Source: Dryas octopetala (lineage: Eukaryota; Streptophyta; Magnoliopsida; Rosales; Rosaceae). Taken from it: a DNA stretch of 64,000 bases. The position numbers were made by a program, and so were the translations under genes. Of the stretch, positions 11,091-23,160 are shown in pieces. The notes beneath the pieces were generated by a model, which was not told the origin of the DNA, did no database searches, and saw only the letters and a program-made list of their open reading frames with translations. The stretch's first letter is position 1. Each line of letters starts with the position of its first letter. Location: NCBI GenBank assembly GCA_963921425.1, contig OY992839.1:20382910-20446909 (forward strand), read 5' to 3'.

Positions 11091-12372
11091 TCTTTTTTAT
11101 TTTCAAAAATAAAAATGTTAAACCTAACTGCCTAGGATTTATCCTCATGAGAACCTAACACTTATGGAAATGCATTTTCTTTTGGTATAATTAAAACTAC
11201 CGTTATTGAATTCTATTGAGATTTTTTGTCTCTATTTTCGACCATTTATGAAGGGGACCAAAAAAAATAGTTTCAACATATCATGGCCGGTATCTTAGAT
11301 TGTTTTTCAATTATCATAAAAAAATTTAACCATGCATCAAGGTTTTATTTCAATCACTCTTTAAGTTTAGAAGTTGTTGATGCCCAATTAATTGCTAAAC
11401 TCTTGTGTATGTGGGTAGTTTCGTCCTCAGTCCACGTGGGCTCCTAGCTTGCCATAGGAAAACAATTAATATATATCTACTATATCGAGATATTTGCCCA
11501 AAAGAAAAATCTACCATATAGAGATAAAATTAGGACAACATAATGGTTGCTCTCTGTGATCCTCCTTTACTCTTTCTCTCTTTCAATTAATAAGACAAAT
11601 CCCATAGGCCGGGCATGCCCAATATTAGAGTGATCCTATTACCAATTTACCACCCACCAATCTTATTTCCCCACCCATTTTTTAAAAAATATTTAATTAT
11701 AATTTTTTTTTTTTTTTTGTAAAATGACTAAGAAGGACACATGAAAAAAATAATAATAAAAACAAGAAAGCCTGGCAGCCATGGAACCCAACTTCTATCA
11801 TGATCGTTGCACATTCAGCACCCCAATTAGCCACCTTATATGTCCTCATCATCTACTGATTTTAATATTATCATATTAGATCAAAATAAAAAGTATGATT
11901 GCATTTCATGAGATGCTTCTCAAATGGCGCATTATTAGTTTCTAGTGGTTGGGAAATTAAAATTGTTGGTAAGAATTGAGATACTCTAGTGAATGAGCAA
12001 CTTCATTCTAGATATAATGAACATTGCTTATTCCATCAGATGAGGCACTGTCACGACAATGTTGCCAAGGGGAAGGAAAAAAGAAAGGGGGAAGGGGTAG
12101 TTTAGGAATAAAAGTGGATGATATCAGTAGATTTATATTTTTTGCAATTGGGTGAGAAGTGAAAAAATAAGGTGGGTGAAAAAATAGGAATGAGGGGTGG
12201 GAATAGTGCCACTTCAATATAATTAAGAATTATTACTTGTTGATTGAGGACATAGAAATCACAATTAAATTGAACAATAATTCAAAATGATTACAATATA
12301 TTTATTGGACAATATTCCAAAATAACACGATATATAGTTCAATACAATTCGTGTTCGATGGAAGAGGGAGAA
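11091..12372. other. AT-rich intergenic DNA
   Basis: No gene seen. The stretch contains one ultrashort poly-A insertion at 11493-11508 and a poly-T tract near 11705-11720. Confidence 0.5.
11493..11508 (+). repeat. Ultrashort poly-A insertion with target duplication (copy 4)
   Basis: TTTGCCCAAAAGAAAA is flanked by ATCTACTATATCGAGATA (11475-11492) and ATCTACCATATAGAGATA (11509-11526), 16 of 18 identical. The diverged duplication suggests an older event than the copies at 5063 and 6371. Confidence 0.65.
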
Positions 12373-12374
12373 AT

Positions 12375-12552
12375 TATTCTGTATAACCGATACACCGTCA
12401 CGTGGTGTCGTAACCAATTCAACGTATCATAATATAGGTGGATGTTATTAATACTATACTCTACTAATATAAATATATCATCCAATAATATCCTTACACG
12501 TTGAATTGATTACGTACAACACGTGGCTTTATATTAGATACACCTAATAACA
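12375..12552. mobile_element. Small foldback MITE
   Basis: The two ends are imperfect inverted repeats of about 55 bp. On the left is ...GTCACGTGGTGTCGTAACC followed by AATTCAACGTATC. The right end, read inward, gives the same order with CACGTGTTGTACGTAATC and AATTCAACGTG. It resembles the MITE at 30553 in layout and in the CACGTGRTGT core. No coding content. Confidence 0.6.
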
Positions 12553-12744
12553 ACCCATCTTGCCTCTCGATCTTCTCTTTAAGAGGTTGCATGATGTTTA
12601 ATGTTCATATTTTTTTTTATTTAATAAGAGATAGTAGTTTTAACAAATTCAGTCAAATATAAATTTCTTTTAGTTCAAATTAATAATTCAGTCCAGTCTA
12701 ATTAACATTCCAAACGGACCTAATTAGGGTTCTCACTAACTTAA

Positions 12745-13952
12745 GGCCCCGTTTGTTTGGCCGTAATGCTACAATTGGAATAGGTATTGTATTCCATTCC
12801 TTAACTATGTAGTAATGTAATGACTTTTACCTTTTCATTCTAATGTTTGGAACAATTTAGTAATTGAAAATATGGAATGATTTGTAATGGAGTAAATAAT
12901 AGCACTTTTTCAATTTTATCCTTTTCTTTTAACTTATCAAATTTGAGAGAGGGAGAAAGAGGAGAGAAGAATGAGAGATAGAGTGGGAGAGAAACTGCTG
13001 TATCGTTCGACAAAAAAAAAAACTCCCTATTGGATCAGTTCAAGGAATTTCAAGATAACAATAATTTTTTAATTTGGACAATTATATCTTTTTCTTAATC
13101 TCTTTATGTTGATGATGAACCCAGAAGTTTCTCTGTCAATTGTTTGTTTCCAGAATTAAAAGGATCGATCTCGTCCCCCTCCTTCAATTGCTTCGAATAT
13201 CGGTATCAATGAGTTTTCTCCAAGTCGTAGAGGATAAGAAAAGTTGAGAAATTATAATCAACTTAATTAATTGATATATAATTTATTGTTGAAGATTGAT
13301 TAATGGGGTTGAAGATTGACATAGATATATCCTACGGTGGTGCTGCTATGTGCAGAATAGAAAGAAGAACATCCATAGTGGTAAAAAATTATTATCAACT
13401 TAATTAATTGATATATAATTTGTTGTTGAAGATTGATTAATGGGGGTTGAAGATTGACATAGATATATATATATATATATGTATATGTATATCCTACGGT
13501 GGTGCTGCTATGTGCAGAAAAGAAAAAATAACACCCATGGTGGTGGAAGAGGAGGAAGTGATTTAGAAAAAAGAAAAAAAAAAACTCTTTTTTATTAATT
13601 TTTCTTCTTCCATGGAGGAGGGATCAGGTGGGGTGGTAGGAGGCATGGCAGATCTACCATGGAACAGAAGAATGGAGGAGGACGAGAGGAGTGAGTTTTA
13701 TGTTTTCAGTTTTTTAGTAGTCATATAATGAGAGGGTAATTATTGTAATTTTACATTCTAGCTAGTGTGGGAATAGAAATACCACCTCCCTTCCGGCATT
13801 TCTATTCCACCTCTTATTAGGAATTGAATTACGGTCAACTAAGGTCAATTCCTTAGTACATTTCCCTTACAAGCCAGCCAAACACCATATTTGGATGGAA
13901 TGGGAATTGAATTCCCATTCCTGCTCTAGATTCCGTCCAAACAAACAGGGCC
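12745..13952. mobile_element. Harbinger/Tourist-type non-autonomous element
   Basis: The ends are GGCCCCGTTTGTTTGGCC and, inward from the right, GGCCCTGTTTGTTTGGAC, 15 of 18 identical. A 3-bp target duplication TAA lies at 12742-12744 and 13953-13955, the PIF/Harbinger pattern. The 1208-bp element has no transposase-like frame. The inside holds a (GA)-rich stretch near 12950-12990 and a direct internal duplication (see 13245-13545). Confidence 0.8.
13245..13545. repeat. Internal tandem duplication in the Harbinger element
   Basis: Two adjacent copies of about 130-150 bp share ATCAACTTAATTAATTGATA, TTGAAGATTGATTAATGGGG and CCTACGGTGGTGCTGCTATG. The second copy is longer because of an (AT)n/(GTAT)n expansion at 13460-13490. 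Confidence 0.8.
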
Positions 13953-13981
13953 TAAGAGTTTTGTAGTTTCAAAAATAAAAA

Positions 13982-14341
13982 GGGTAAATCACTAGTTTGG
14001 TCTTTGTAGTTTGGCCATGTTGTTTTAATTTTTTTCAATTAAGTTCTCATAGTTTACATTTTATCAAAATCAAATTCAAAATTAAAATTTCGTCCAAATT
14101 TAAAATGTGAAATCCTTCTTTTTTAATCGATGCGGGAGTGCAACTATATGAATTTTATGACCTTTTTACTTTTAAACTCACAAAGGTTAACATTGCACCA
14201 TGGTTTGATATAAAAAATTATGTCTAAATTAAATTTAGATGAATTTTTTTTTTGGACTTAATCAATTGTAACAAAATTTAAACAATAAGGACAAAATTGA
14301 AATAAGAGTCAAAGTATAAGGACCAAAATAATTATTTGCTC
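13982..14341. mobile_element. Mutator-type foldback element
   Basis: Long imperfect inverted repeats begin GGGTAAATCACTAGTTTGGT on the left and GAGCAAATAATTATTTTGGT read inward from the right. The flanks AAATAAAAA (13973-13981) and AGATAAAAA (14342-14350) agree at 8 of 9 positions, fitting a 9-bp Mutator-type duplication. There is no coding content. The other foldbacks in the window are at 21053, 31131, 47827 and 57207. Confidence 0.65.
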
Positions 14342-14350
14342 AGATAAAAA

Positions 14351-16870
14351 CAAAAGAGGTTGGAAGTTCATATATAACTAAAACTCCAGAGCTGGTTTGT
14401 CACAAATTTGATTTAACGATCAAGACAGGCCAATTAATCAAATGAACATTAATACTTGCGCACCTTCCACCTACAAAATTAGTATTAGCATTAAAAAAGA
14501 AAAATATATCAAAATTCAGTGTAGGATGGAACTGTTGGATAACTTGGATTGGCACATCCACCAATTGCAATTGCCCACTGATTTCATACCCACTATGACA
14601 TTAATTTTGGTGCATAGTGTGATTGGTTAATGTTGATGTTAATATATAAGCTAGTTCGATCAAAGCATATTTTAGATGGGATTGAAGAAAAGTGTTTCAT
14701 TTCGTGGGATATGAAATCTCAATCAGTTAAGAAACACTGTATAATAATGTTTATAATTATAACACTCATTAATTTCTTCACAAAATTATGTTTCAATGCT
14801 TTTATTTGACCTGTCATCTGCGTGGAACAAAGTATGGAATAAGGCAGACGGTTTACCCATACTTTTCTTCATCTTGTACTTGCACGCCATTATTAGCCTC
14901 AACCTAAAACTACACCATCTCTTTATTTTTTTATTTTTTTATTTTTGAGTAAACACTCTCTCTTTAATTTTCATGAAAAAAAAAATTCATAAACTCTTAT
15001 TCATCTTTTAGATTTCATTAAATAAATGACATGTTATATTTTATTATTATTATAGTATAAATCATTAGGTCTACAAACTTATATGTGACATCACCCAAAC
15101 AACAATATTGATTTACAATTTGACAATATAACATGTCAAAATGTTTGAAAAAAAAAATTAATATGTAATATACATTTATAAATATTCCCTTCTCAAACTG
15201 TCTCACATCTTAAGTCAACATAAAATGTTTATGTTGTCAAACTAAATTTGGACCGTTTATTAAATTTATTTTTAAATGTGCGGTTCAAATTTATAATCTA
15301 AAAAGATAATTAACTTTACCCTATAAATATCATAGGTATATATATAGTGTCTCTAAATAGTATATCTCTTATTATTTTATGTTAAATCTGATCATAAAAT
15401 ATGCAAAACAATTATCAAATTAACATACAGATCAAAATTATGAAGGGTTTTTGGTGAGGTCGGGTTAATATATATATATATAAGATAATGTTATGATCTT
15501 AGAGCACTATTTGAAGATTCATGTACTATTTCAGTTAGCTTAATGTGAGTTGCTAGAAACATATAGGCTGACCAATAATTAGGCTTGCACATCTTAACTG
15601 CTAACCTAAAAAGCAAAGTAACATAATAATTTTTTAACTAAATATAACACATCTTGTGGTAAGTATGACTGTATGGCCATTACCATTTACATGACCCTTC
15701 TTGGCATCAAGGTCTTATATACTTCGACAAAATATATCCTTTTTAAGTACATATAATCTGCATTACATGGAGCATGTGGATGCTTTAACAACTTACTAGT
15801 TATATCAATTTATTGTAGCCAATTCTGGGTATGCCAGCTTGAATTTTACCAACTTCCCTTTACATTAATTAATAAGAGTTTACCTGTTCCATCTACCATA
15901 TAAACTGCCTCCAATGAGAGGCATCATGAGCTAAAAACAGCAAAGTTTAATAAATAACCCTAATTAATCTTCACTGATATGGACCTCCATATTTCCAAAA
16001 AAAGGTTGTCCTAAAACTTCATTTATAAAATACATGAAAAATATAAGGTTATTACTTAGTAGTTAGTACCATGAATCGTTTTGTCCTAGTATTGCTATTG
16101 GTCCATATATGTTACTGGTAGTACTGCTTCAAATAATCGAATTACTATAACAATTTATGGTGGGGGGTTGAAACTTGTCACAGGGATTTCTGAATGTTCC
16201 AACTCTAAAAATATATAATGATTAATAATGCCTTCTTAATTAATAAATTAGACTAGGATCAATGTCCCTTTAATTAAATAAGAATACTGATAAGAACATC
16301 AAACTCTATTTACTATATATTGTGGCAATGTCTTACTGATCCAATTTGCGTTTTCTATGAGACTCATTTATTTTCAACAAATTAATAAAATACTGACACA
16401 TATATTGACATATAATTTAGTATCTAAATTTAATACATAAATTTAGCATCTTAAAATTATTTAATTAAATAAATAATAATAGTCACATTATTTTATGAAC
16501 AAAAGTTGATAAATGAATCTGGTGTATTATAAGGTGCCCAAGTTTTTAGGTCTGATTAACGTGGTACAATGGCTTAAATTTTTAAATTATGTTTTATTGG
16601 ATGTGCGTGTGTGTGCGTGCGCGTGTTAGAGGGAGAGGGAGAGAGAAACAGTTGGGAATATGAGAGGAGAAGTTTATTGGCCAAAGAAAAAACAAGAAAG
16701 GGTCATTTTGGCTCTCTACAAACTACAGGATGTTGCATATTATACAATTATACATATCATAGGCTTTAGCTTAATGTGTCGTGTAAAACCAACAAAAGTG
16801 ACTGCCCATCCATAACCCTAAACCGACCCCTCACTTTCTTATTGTCTGATATATCCTCTTCTCATTTTCT
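14351..16870. other. AT-rich DNA upstream of the MYB gene
   Basis: No gene seen. Short frames lack motifs. Bases 16600-16650 hold a (GT)n/(GC)n run followed by GAGAG repeats. The last kilobase is the likely MYB promoter. Confidence 0.5.
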
Positions 16871-16875
16871 CTCTT

Positions 16876-16888
16876 GCATATATAATCT
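16876..16888 (+). promoter_or_regulatory. Probable TATA box of the MYB gene
   Basis: GCATATATAATC lies about 135 bases upstream of the MYB start codon, a normal distance for a plant TATA box plus 5' leader. It is preceded by a CT-rich stretch. The transcription start is not visible. Confidence 0.5.
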
Positions 16889-17014
16889 TGGTGTGGGCAG
16901 ATAAGTACCCTATACGTAATTGAACATGTCCAACACTCGATGACTTGTCATATATACATATTTATATATACATATGATATGGTAGCTAATTAGAAGCTTC
17001 AACAAAAAGCTGCC

Positions 17015-17199
17015 ATGGAGGACTATGGAGCTTCAGGCTCTGCGGATGAAGGGAAGAGTAGTTGCCCACGTGGACATTGGAGACCGGCTGAGGATGAAAA
17101 ACTCCGGCAACTTGTCGAACAGTACGGCCCCCAGAACTGGAACTCCATTGCAGAGAAGCTTCAAGGAAGATCAGGTACTATCATACGCAAATTACTTAG

Positions 17200-17243
<44 letters not shown>

Positions 17244-17700
17244 TGGAGGTGGGTTAGTGGTGCCTGTGTCTGTTTAATTGGTTATCTGGGGAAAATCTTA
17301 TATGCAAAACGTTGTTGAATCTCTCACGTTCAACCCATCAAATATCAGTTAATTAATATATTACCAATTTTGTGAGAGGAGGTTGTATAGAATGATTGTA
17401 TGCAAGAATTTCTAGGGGAGTATTTTTAGTATTTTATAATTATTATACAAAAAAATCTTGTACACAACCGATGTAGAACCTCTCCCTCGATCATATTTAA
17501 CGCGTCACATGTTAGGCAATATCTCACTAGTTTTGTGAAAGAAAGTTGTATGCAAGAATTTCTCAAGGTCATCTTGAATCGTTTCTAATTATCTGACCTC
17601 TCTCAAACCTAATATTTTCTTTGTACCACCCTGACCATGTTTCAACCTCTTAAATTAATTTGAACACATATACATAATTTGGGAGATGATATGCTTTTTA

Positions 17701-17751
<51 letters not shown>

Positions 17752-18745
17752 TTCTAATTTTTATTTGTTTTTTGTTTTGGTAGGGAAGAGTTGTAGATTG
17801 AGGTGGTTTAATCAACTAGACCCAAGAATCAACCGAAGGCCATTTAGTGAGGAAGAAGAAGAGAGGCTTTTAGCAGCACATCGCATTCATGGGAACAAGT
17901 GGGCACTGATTGCAAGACTGTTCCCTGGTCGGACTGATAATGCTGTGAAGAATCATTGGCATGTTATAATGGCGAGAAGGCAAAGAGAACAATCCAAACT
18001 CTGTGGGAAGAGAACTAGCACCAATTACCAAGATTTCATGATTTGTACTAATGAGTACTCATCAAACACCTCCTCATCAATCTCCAACAACTTTGAAATT
18101 TTTGCAAGGAAAAATATAAAATCACAGGGGGATCAAAGATCATCAACTGGGTTTGATCAGATTCATAGTGGCAGTGGTACTAAAATCTTTGAATTCCAGA
18201 ACCCCAATAAAGATAGGAAGATGTTCATGGACACAAGGCCCATTACTACTACTACTACTACTTATTCCCCTTATAATTGGAACTTTGCTTCAGCGGGAAC
18301 AACATCAAACAACAACTCAACTTCATCAAGGGGTTTGATGCCGAGAGAAGGAAGAGGTCATATCAATAATGTTCGTCCTAATAATGTAATTTCGGAGGGC
18401 TTGAAAGGTTCGGATCACCCCTTTATTCACCGGAGACAGTATCCAAGTTCTTCATCATTTGCCAGCTATAGAGGTACCAGTAGTAGTGCATTTGGGGGAC
18501 CAAATTATATGAGGGTCAATGTTTCAAGTCCTTTTGGGTGCTTCAGTCTTGGAGATCATATCCATCGTCATGATCATCAGCACCATGGAAGGATCATGAA
18601 GAACGATTTGGCTAGTTTATGTGACAAAGAATCAACATTTGACGACCATAATCATCAAGATCATCATCATCATCACCAATCCATTGATCATCACAAGGAA
18701 ATTCCCTTCATAGATTTTCTTGGTGTGGGAATCTCATCTTCTTAA
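17015..18745 (+). CDS. R2R3-MYB transcription factor, subgroup 21 type (MYB52/54/56/105/117-like)
   Basis: Exon 1 is 17015-17174 and exon 2 is 17784-18745. The GT-AG intron (609 bp) splits a Gly codon (S G|G K S), and the protein is 373 residues. R2 spans about residues 18-69 with Trp at 22, 42 and 61. R3 spans about 71-120 with Phe at 74 and Trp at 93 and 112, the normal plant pattern. [20 protein letters not shown] and [20 protein letters not shown] are typical of subgroup 21, and so is the C-terminal [10 protein letters not shown]. The family acts in the nucleus on secondary-wall, organ-boundary and root-stem-cell programmes; which role applies here cannot be read. The tail is Ser/Asn-rich with a His-rich block (about 344-360). 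Both intron ends carry long CT runs. The first ATG is chosen because it precedes R2 by the usual short leader. Confidence 0.95.
17202..17239 (+). repeat. (CT)n microsatellite at the 5' end of the MYB intron
   Basis: An uninterrupted CT run of about 38 bases starts 27 bases after the splice donor. A second, longer run lies near the acceptor of the same intron. Confidence 0.95.
17704..17748 (+). repeat. (CT)n microsatellite near the MYB splice acceptor
   Basis: A CT run of about 45 bases ends 35 bases before the acceptor AG (17782-17783). It may add to the polypyrimidine tract, and its length could vary between alleles. Confidence 0.95.
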
Positions 18746-19266
18746 TAATCCATATGGTATATGCACCTAAAGGACATTTAATTTAATTTTTTTATTTTTC
18801 TTTTTAAATTTATTGATCTAGTTTTAGCTAGGGTAGCATGCAAATTAATGTTTAGGATATAGTACTAGTTGGGATACCTACGGAATAATTAATATTGCCT
18901 ATTAAAATATTATTAATATATGATATATTATAGTACTCTAGTTATTCTTGTAGTTACAAGAATCCTAATTATATATATATATATCATTCTCTAGGTTTGA
19001 GGCTTTAAGAATCCAATCTTTTGTCCTTAAGGATAAGAAAAGTTGTTGATTTCATACTGTTGTTCTCACTTCAATCAATGCATTAAAATTTAATAGCATG
19101 GAAAAAAGATGACCCATTTGGATTTAACTCCATATAGAAGGATATGACTTGGGGTGACCCCTATTCCACAAGAAATGCTAGCTGTATAGTTGTAATTGTA
19201 TTTTTTACCACATTTTTACGATACTGGATCTACTAGCTGTATCATGTATGTACAATTTTTTGGCAG
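18746..19266. other. 3' flank of the MYB gene
   Basis: AT-rich DNA with the probable 3' UTR and polyadenylation region. No further gene or element border was recognised. Confidence 0.5.
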
Positions 19267-20025
19267 TGTTTATACCTTAAATTGGATTTGGGCTGGATAC
19301 ACTGCCAAGCCCAGGAATAGCCTATAAGAACTTAAATGAAGGTCCAAGTTCTAGTTTTTTCAAAAAAAGAATCCAGTTGTGCCGAGAATCCTTAGTGAGC
19401 TAGGAATTTAATTTAGGAAAGTCTTGAGAGGAAAGAAAGAGGAGTCCTAATGCAACTTGAAGAAGGTTTCCTAAAGACTTAGAGTCCGGATCATTATAAA
19501 TAGGAGGCATCAGATGAAGAAACGCTCTCTCAACACATTCAACATTCAACACAACTCACAACTTCAGAATTTCCAAGCATCTTTGTGATTTTCCAAGTTT
19601 TCAAGTTTTCAAGCCTTCAAGCTCTTGTTTTTTGTTTAGCTCTGCTAGGGTTTATCTTGTTCCCTAGTATTGATTTCTTCAGAGGTTTCGACAATTGATT
19701 TTCATATTTGCTTATTAATTATGAGATTTACTGTTAGAACTACAATTGTTACCAGATTTCTTGATAATCAAATCGTCCACACCTTTTACATTAAAGTTCA
19801 TTATTTTTCTTGTTCACCCAATCACCCAAGCATCCATCGTTCGCATTTACGAATTCGAACACACAGTCACTTAAACTAATGACGAAGATCAAGGCATTAA
19901 GAACCTAGGCGAGTTTCCTGTTCCTTTCTTCGTCGAGCAATTGTTTGGTTAGTAGCTAGATTCACGGCGCGAATCACACAAATACATATTATCTATTACG
20001 GCCTCTCGGCACAGAATAGTGGCAC
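19267..20025 (+). mobile_element. LTR-like relic with primer-site-like tail
   Basis: The stretch starts TGTTTATACCTTAAATTGG and ends CTCGGCACA at 20013, a TG...CA pair about 747 bp apart. It contains a TATA-like CATTATAAATAGGAGG near 19493 followed by a leader rich in ATTCAACA repeats. Six bases after the end lies TGGCACGCC, which looks like the start of a primer binding site. The element then stops at a poly-A run, so it is a truncated copy. The family was not confirmed. Confidence 0.5.
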
Positions 20026-20045
20026 GCCAAAAAAAAAAACATTTA

Positions 20046-20873
20046 GAGCTCGTTTTGTATGCTTCACTATTAAGGCCTTCACTATTTCTTAGTCTTGTCC
20101 TGAACTCTCTAGGACAGGCTTAAGCTAGACTAATATTGTTCTACGTTTGGTGGTGCATCAGGCCTTCACTATTTCCCACTTTTTTAATTCTTTTTTCTTC
20201 CCCTTTCTCTCCCATTTTATTCTTCTTCCCTAAGCTCACTACCTCTCTCTTTCTTGGCATCATCTTCTCCAGCCCACGCCGACCGACGAGACCATCTCTC
20301 TCTCGATTTTGGTTTCTTGGTTTTGATTGAATGGGGTGGGTCAGGTCTGGGTGAAGGGGAGGGAGGTGGGGCGGGTCAAGTTTGGGTAAAGGGGAAAGAG
20401 GTGGGGCGGGTCAAGTCTGGGTGGAGGGGAGGGAGGTGGGGTATGTCAGGTCTGGGTGGAAGGGTGGAAGGGAGGGAGGTGGGGCGAGTTAGGTCTGGGT
20501 GGAGGGGAAGGAGGTGGGGTGGGGCTAGGTGAGGGGGAGAGGGTGGGTTGGGCAAGGAAAATGGGGATGATGGGTGGGGGCGGGCAAGGGAGGGGCTGGG
20601 TGGGGCGGGGATGGGTGGGGGAGGGTTGGGTGGGGGCTGGGTAGGGGAGGGGAGGGGCTGGGTTGGAGTATGCTGATGCAAGGAAAGGAAGTTCTTATTT
20701 AGTGAGCTGCTTTCACATGGTATTAAATTAGAATGGCTAAGGAGGAGTTTTTAGTGGGACCAGATTTCATAATCCCATTAAACTTAATACTGTGTCCAAC
20801 CAAACATGGGATTAGTGTCTTATTTAAGACAGTCCCCCTTAGTCCCCTTTAATCCTGTGTAACAAACACCCCC
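20046..20873. mobile_element. Harbinger-like MITE with a G-rich core
   Basis: TTA flanks both ends (20043-20045 and 20874-20876). The termini GAGCTCGTTTTG and, inward from the right, GGGGGTGTTTGTT are weakly related, so the call leans on the 3-bp duplication and the overall layout. There is no coding content. Frames in the core are products of the G-rich repeat. Confidence 0.45.
20330..20670. repeat. G-rich minisatellite
   Basis: About five imperfect copies of a unit of about 36-45 bp (CGGGTCAAGTCTGGGTGG then AGGGGAGGGAGGTGGGG) are followed by looser GGGTGGGG phrases. The G runs are all on the + strand. Confidence 0.9.
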
Positions 20874-21052
20874 TTAATTAAATGACTATAACGCTCTTAT
20901 TCATGATCTCGGCTAACTTGCCGTGATTTTTTAGGGTAACATGCATATTACATTGATGTTCACCAGCATATATAATGGCATTTTAACATATGTATGGTTT
21001 TCAAGTGACACCTGATGACAAATGCATATATTCTCCTTGGCGATTTAAGTTT

Positions 21053-21586
21053 GGGAAAATTTTAGCTAAATGACTCCAACTATACCCCATGCCTTTATTT
21101 AGGACATGAATTTCACTTTGTGTTAACTGCGGATTGAAATTTTCATTTTGTGTCAATTAAGACCTTGTTTTTTTTTTTTTCTAGTTTTTATCTCAACTTT
21201 GGCCCGATGTTGGACCCATTAAACCTCCACCAAATTCAGAAAAATTATACTGGGTTTGAAGATATGCATCTCCTCTTTATAACCATATAAATATCACCCA
21301 AATAAGACCTCTACAATTCCAGATAATCCGCCCCAAAGTAGAGTACCCGAAACTGTTCAATTTTTTAGATATTTTCCCAAATGTCAGATTTGACAATTTC
21401 AAGTGCTCAACTTTGGGGCCAATTATTTGGAGTTGTAGATATCCAATTTGAGTGATCTTTATATGGTTGTTGTGAGTCCTTAATTGACACAAAATGAAAG
21501 TTTCAGTCCTCAGTTGACAAAAAGTGAAATTCATTTCATGAATAAAGACATGGGTATAATTGGAGTTCTTTAGCTAAAATTTTCTC
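21053..21586. mobile_element. Mutator-type foldback element with perfect 9-bp target duplication
   Basis: The ends GGGAAAATTTTAGCTAAA and, inward from the right, GAGAAAATTTTAGCTAAA begin inverted arms of more than 100 bp. TTTAAGTTT is duplicated exactly at 21044-21052 and 21587-21595. The core shares phrases with the foldback at 31131 (CTCCTCTTTATAACCATATAA, TACCCGAAAC), so the two are related. There is no gene. Confidence 0.85.
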
Positions 21587-21595
21587 TTTAAGTTT

Positions 21596-22164
21596 TGAAA
21601 TTGAAAGCCACTTTTAGAAAATCCCCAAGAAATTATATATATAATCCATAAATATTCCATAAAAGAAGTTCATAACTTAATATATTTTTTAATTTCTTTG
21701 GAGATTCTAAATTTGATGCACTCTAAAGGCAAGTTGGCAAGTAGTTGAAACCATAGAGCCATATAGCAGCCACTCTCCAAAATTGTCCATATCATTTCCT
21801 CTCGTGTGCAATCAAAGCCTTAAGGTCTTCTTTGGATAGAGGATATCATTTTTTTTTTGTTTTTTTTTTTAATAAACCAATTTAAGTCTTCTAGTAAGTA
21901 GTAAGTAGGAACTAATGGATATGTCAAAAATAGCTACCAAAAGAGAAATTTTGAAATCCTTTACGTACTATTTTATCAATTAATTAATTGTAATTTATAC
22001 CAATGATGTGATGCACGATTTGCCATTGAAGAGACTTGAAGCCAAACCTAATTCTTCTCTCTAAATTTTAGTGGGAAATTGTCGTGATTAATTTTTGAGA
22101 CATGTCAAACTAAACTTGCATTTGTTAATTATCATTTTAATATTTTTTTTATGAACTAATGATG
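21596..22164. other. AT-rich intergenic DNA
   Basis: No gene or element border recognised. Poly-T runs occur near 21850-21870. Confidence 0.5.
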
Positions 22165-22556
22165 GTCTCAACCAAGGTGTTAAATTTCGATTTTTAAGGG
22201 TATGAAAATTTTAACACTATGTTAAACATATTTTGAAAAATTTCGGTGAAATTTCAAAAATTTCCCGAAATTGTCGAAATTTTCAGCTTGAGCCAAGGAG
22301 GCAGCGACAAGAGGGAGAGATGGGAGGAAAAGGAGAGCCGGCCTCGTTGCCTGTCGTCGCCGGGGAGAGAGAAGAGAGGAGGAAGAGATCAGTGCGGGGA
22401 GAGGAGATAGGCGCGCAGGGAGATCGGGGAGGGAGAGGGAGGAGAAAGAAGAGATAAGAGAGGGAAGGATAAACCTAGCAAGGGAGTGACTGACCGAGGG
22501 AGAAAGAAAGAGAAGATGACTAATGAAGTAATGAGAGATTGAGAGGGAAGATGACT

Positions 22557-22635
22557 AGAGAAGGTGGAGAGTTACATGAAAAGGAAGGAAACAGGAACAA
22601 CAAGGAAAGAAAGAAGAAAGAAAAGAAGAAAGAAA
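22557..22635. repeat. Direct repeat flanking the CACTA insertion (left copy; right copy 28216-28290)
   Basis: Both copies read GAAGGTGGAGAGTTAC, then AAAAGGAAGGAAACA, GAACA.CAAGGAAAGAAAG, with few differences over about 75 bases, in the same orientation. The stretch after the left copy is where the CACTA landed. The repeat belongs to the host element, not to the CACTA. Confidence 0.8.
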
Positions 22636-22659
22636 CACTACAAGAAAAAAGGGTTTGGG

Positions 22660-23160
22660 AGAGGAACGAAATTCGTCGCCCAAAGTAGATTTTCGTCGCC
22701 CAAACGTTTGGGCGACGAAACGCGTTCGTCGAGTGTTTGGACGCCCAAAATGTGACGCCCAAGAGTTTGGGCGACGAACTTCTAAATTTCGTCGCCCAAA
22801 GGCACCTGGGGCAACGGATTTTTTTCGTCTCCTAACACATAAAATTCGTCGCCCAAAGCAAGTTTAGGCGACGGACAAATTTCGTCGCCCAAAGAGGGTT
22901 TGGGCGACGAACACACTTATTCCTCGCCCAAAGCATGTTTGGGCGACGAAATTATCCGTCGCCTAAACAAGATTTGGGAGAGGATCGAATAACTAATTTC
23001 CTCGCTGGAACGTGCTTTGGGCGACGGAATTTTTCGTCGCCCAAAGGGTGTTTGGGCGACGGAATTTTTCGTCGCCCAAAGCATGTTTAGGCGACGAACC
23101 ATTCCGTCGCCCAAACATGCTTTGAGCGACGAATAGCTTTTTTCGTCGCCCAAACAATTT
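22660..23160. repeat. Left subterminal repeat array of the CACTA
   Basis: About 18 copies of TTTGGGCGACGAA or its complement TTCGTCGCCCAAA, often as head-to-head pairs around short spacers. In En/Spm such subterminal repeats bind the element-coded TNPA-type protein. Variants with GAGGAA in place of GACGAA also occur. Confidence 0.95.

Noticed and set aside
20254..20681. Gly-rich and Pro-rich frames on both strands
   Set aside because: They are products of the G-rich repeat inside a MITE.
22660..23160. CRISPR-like array of short repeats
   Set aside because: The units occur in both orientations with irregular spacing inside a CACTA element of a plant genome; they are subterminal transposase-binding repeats.
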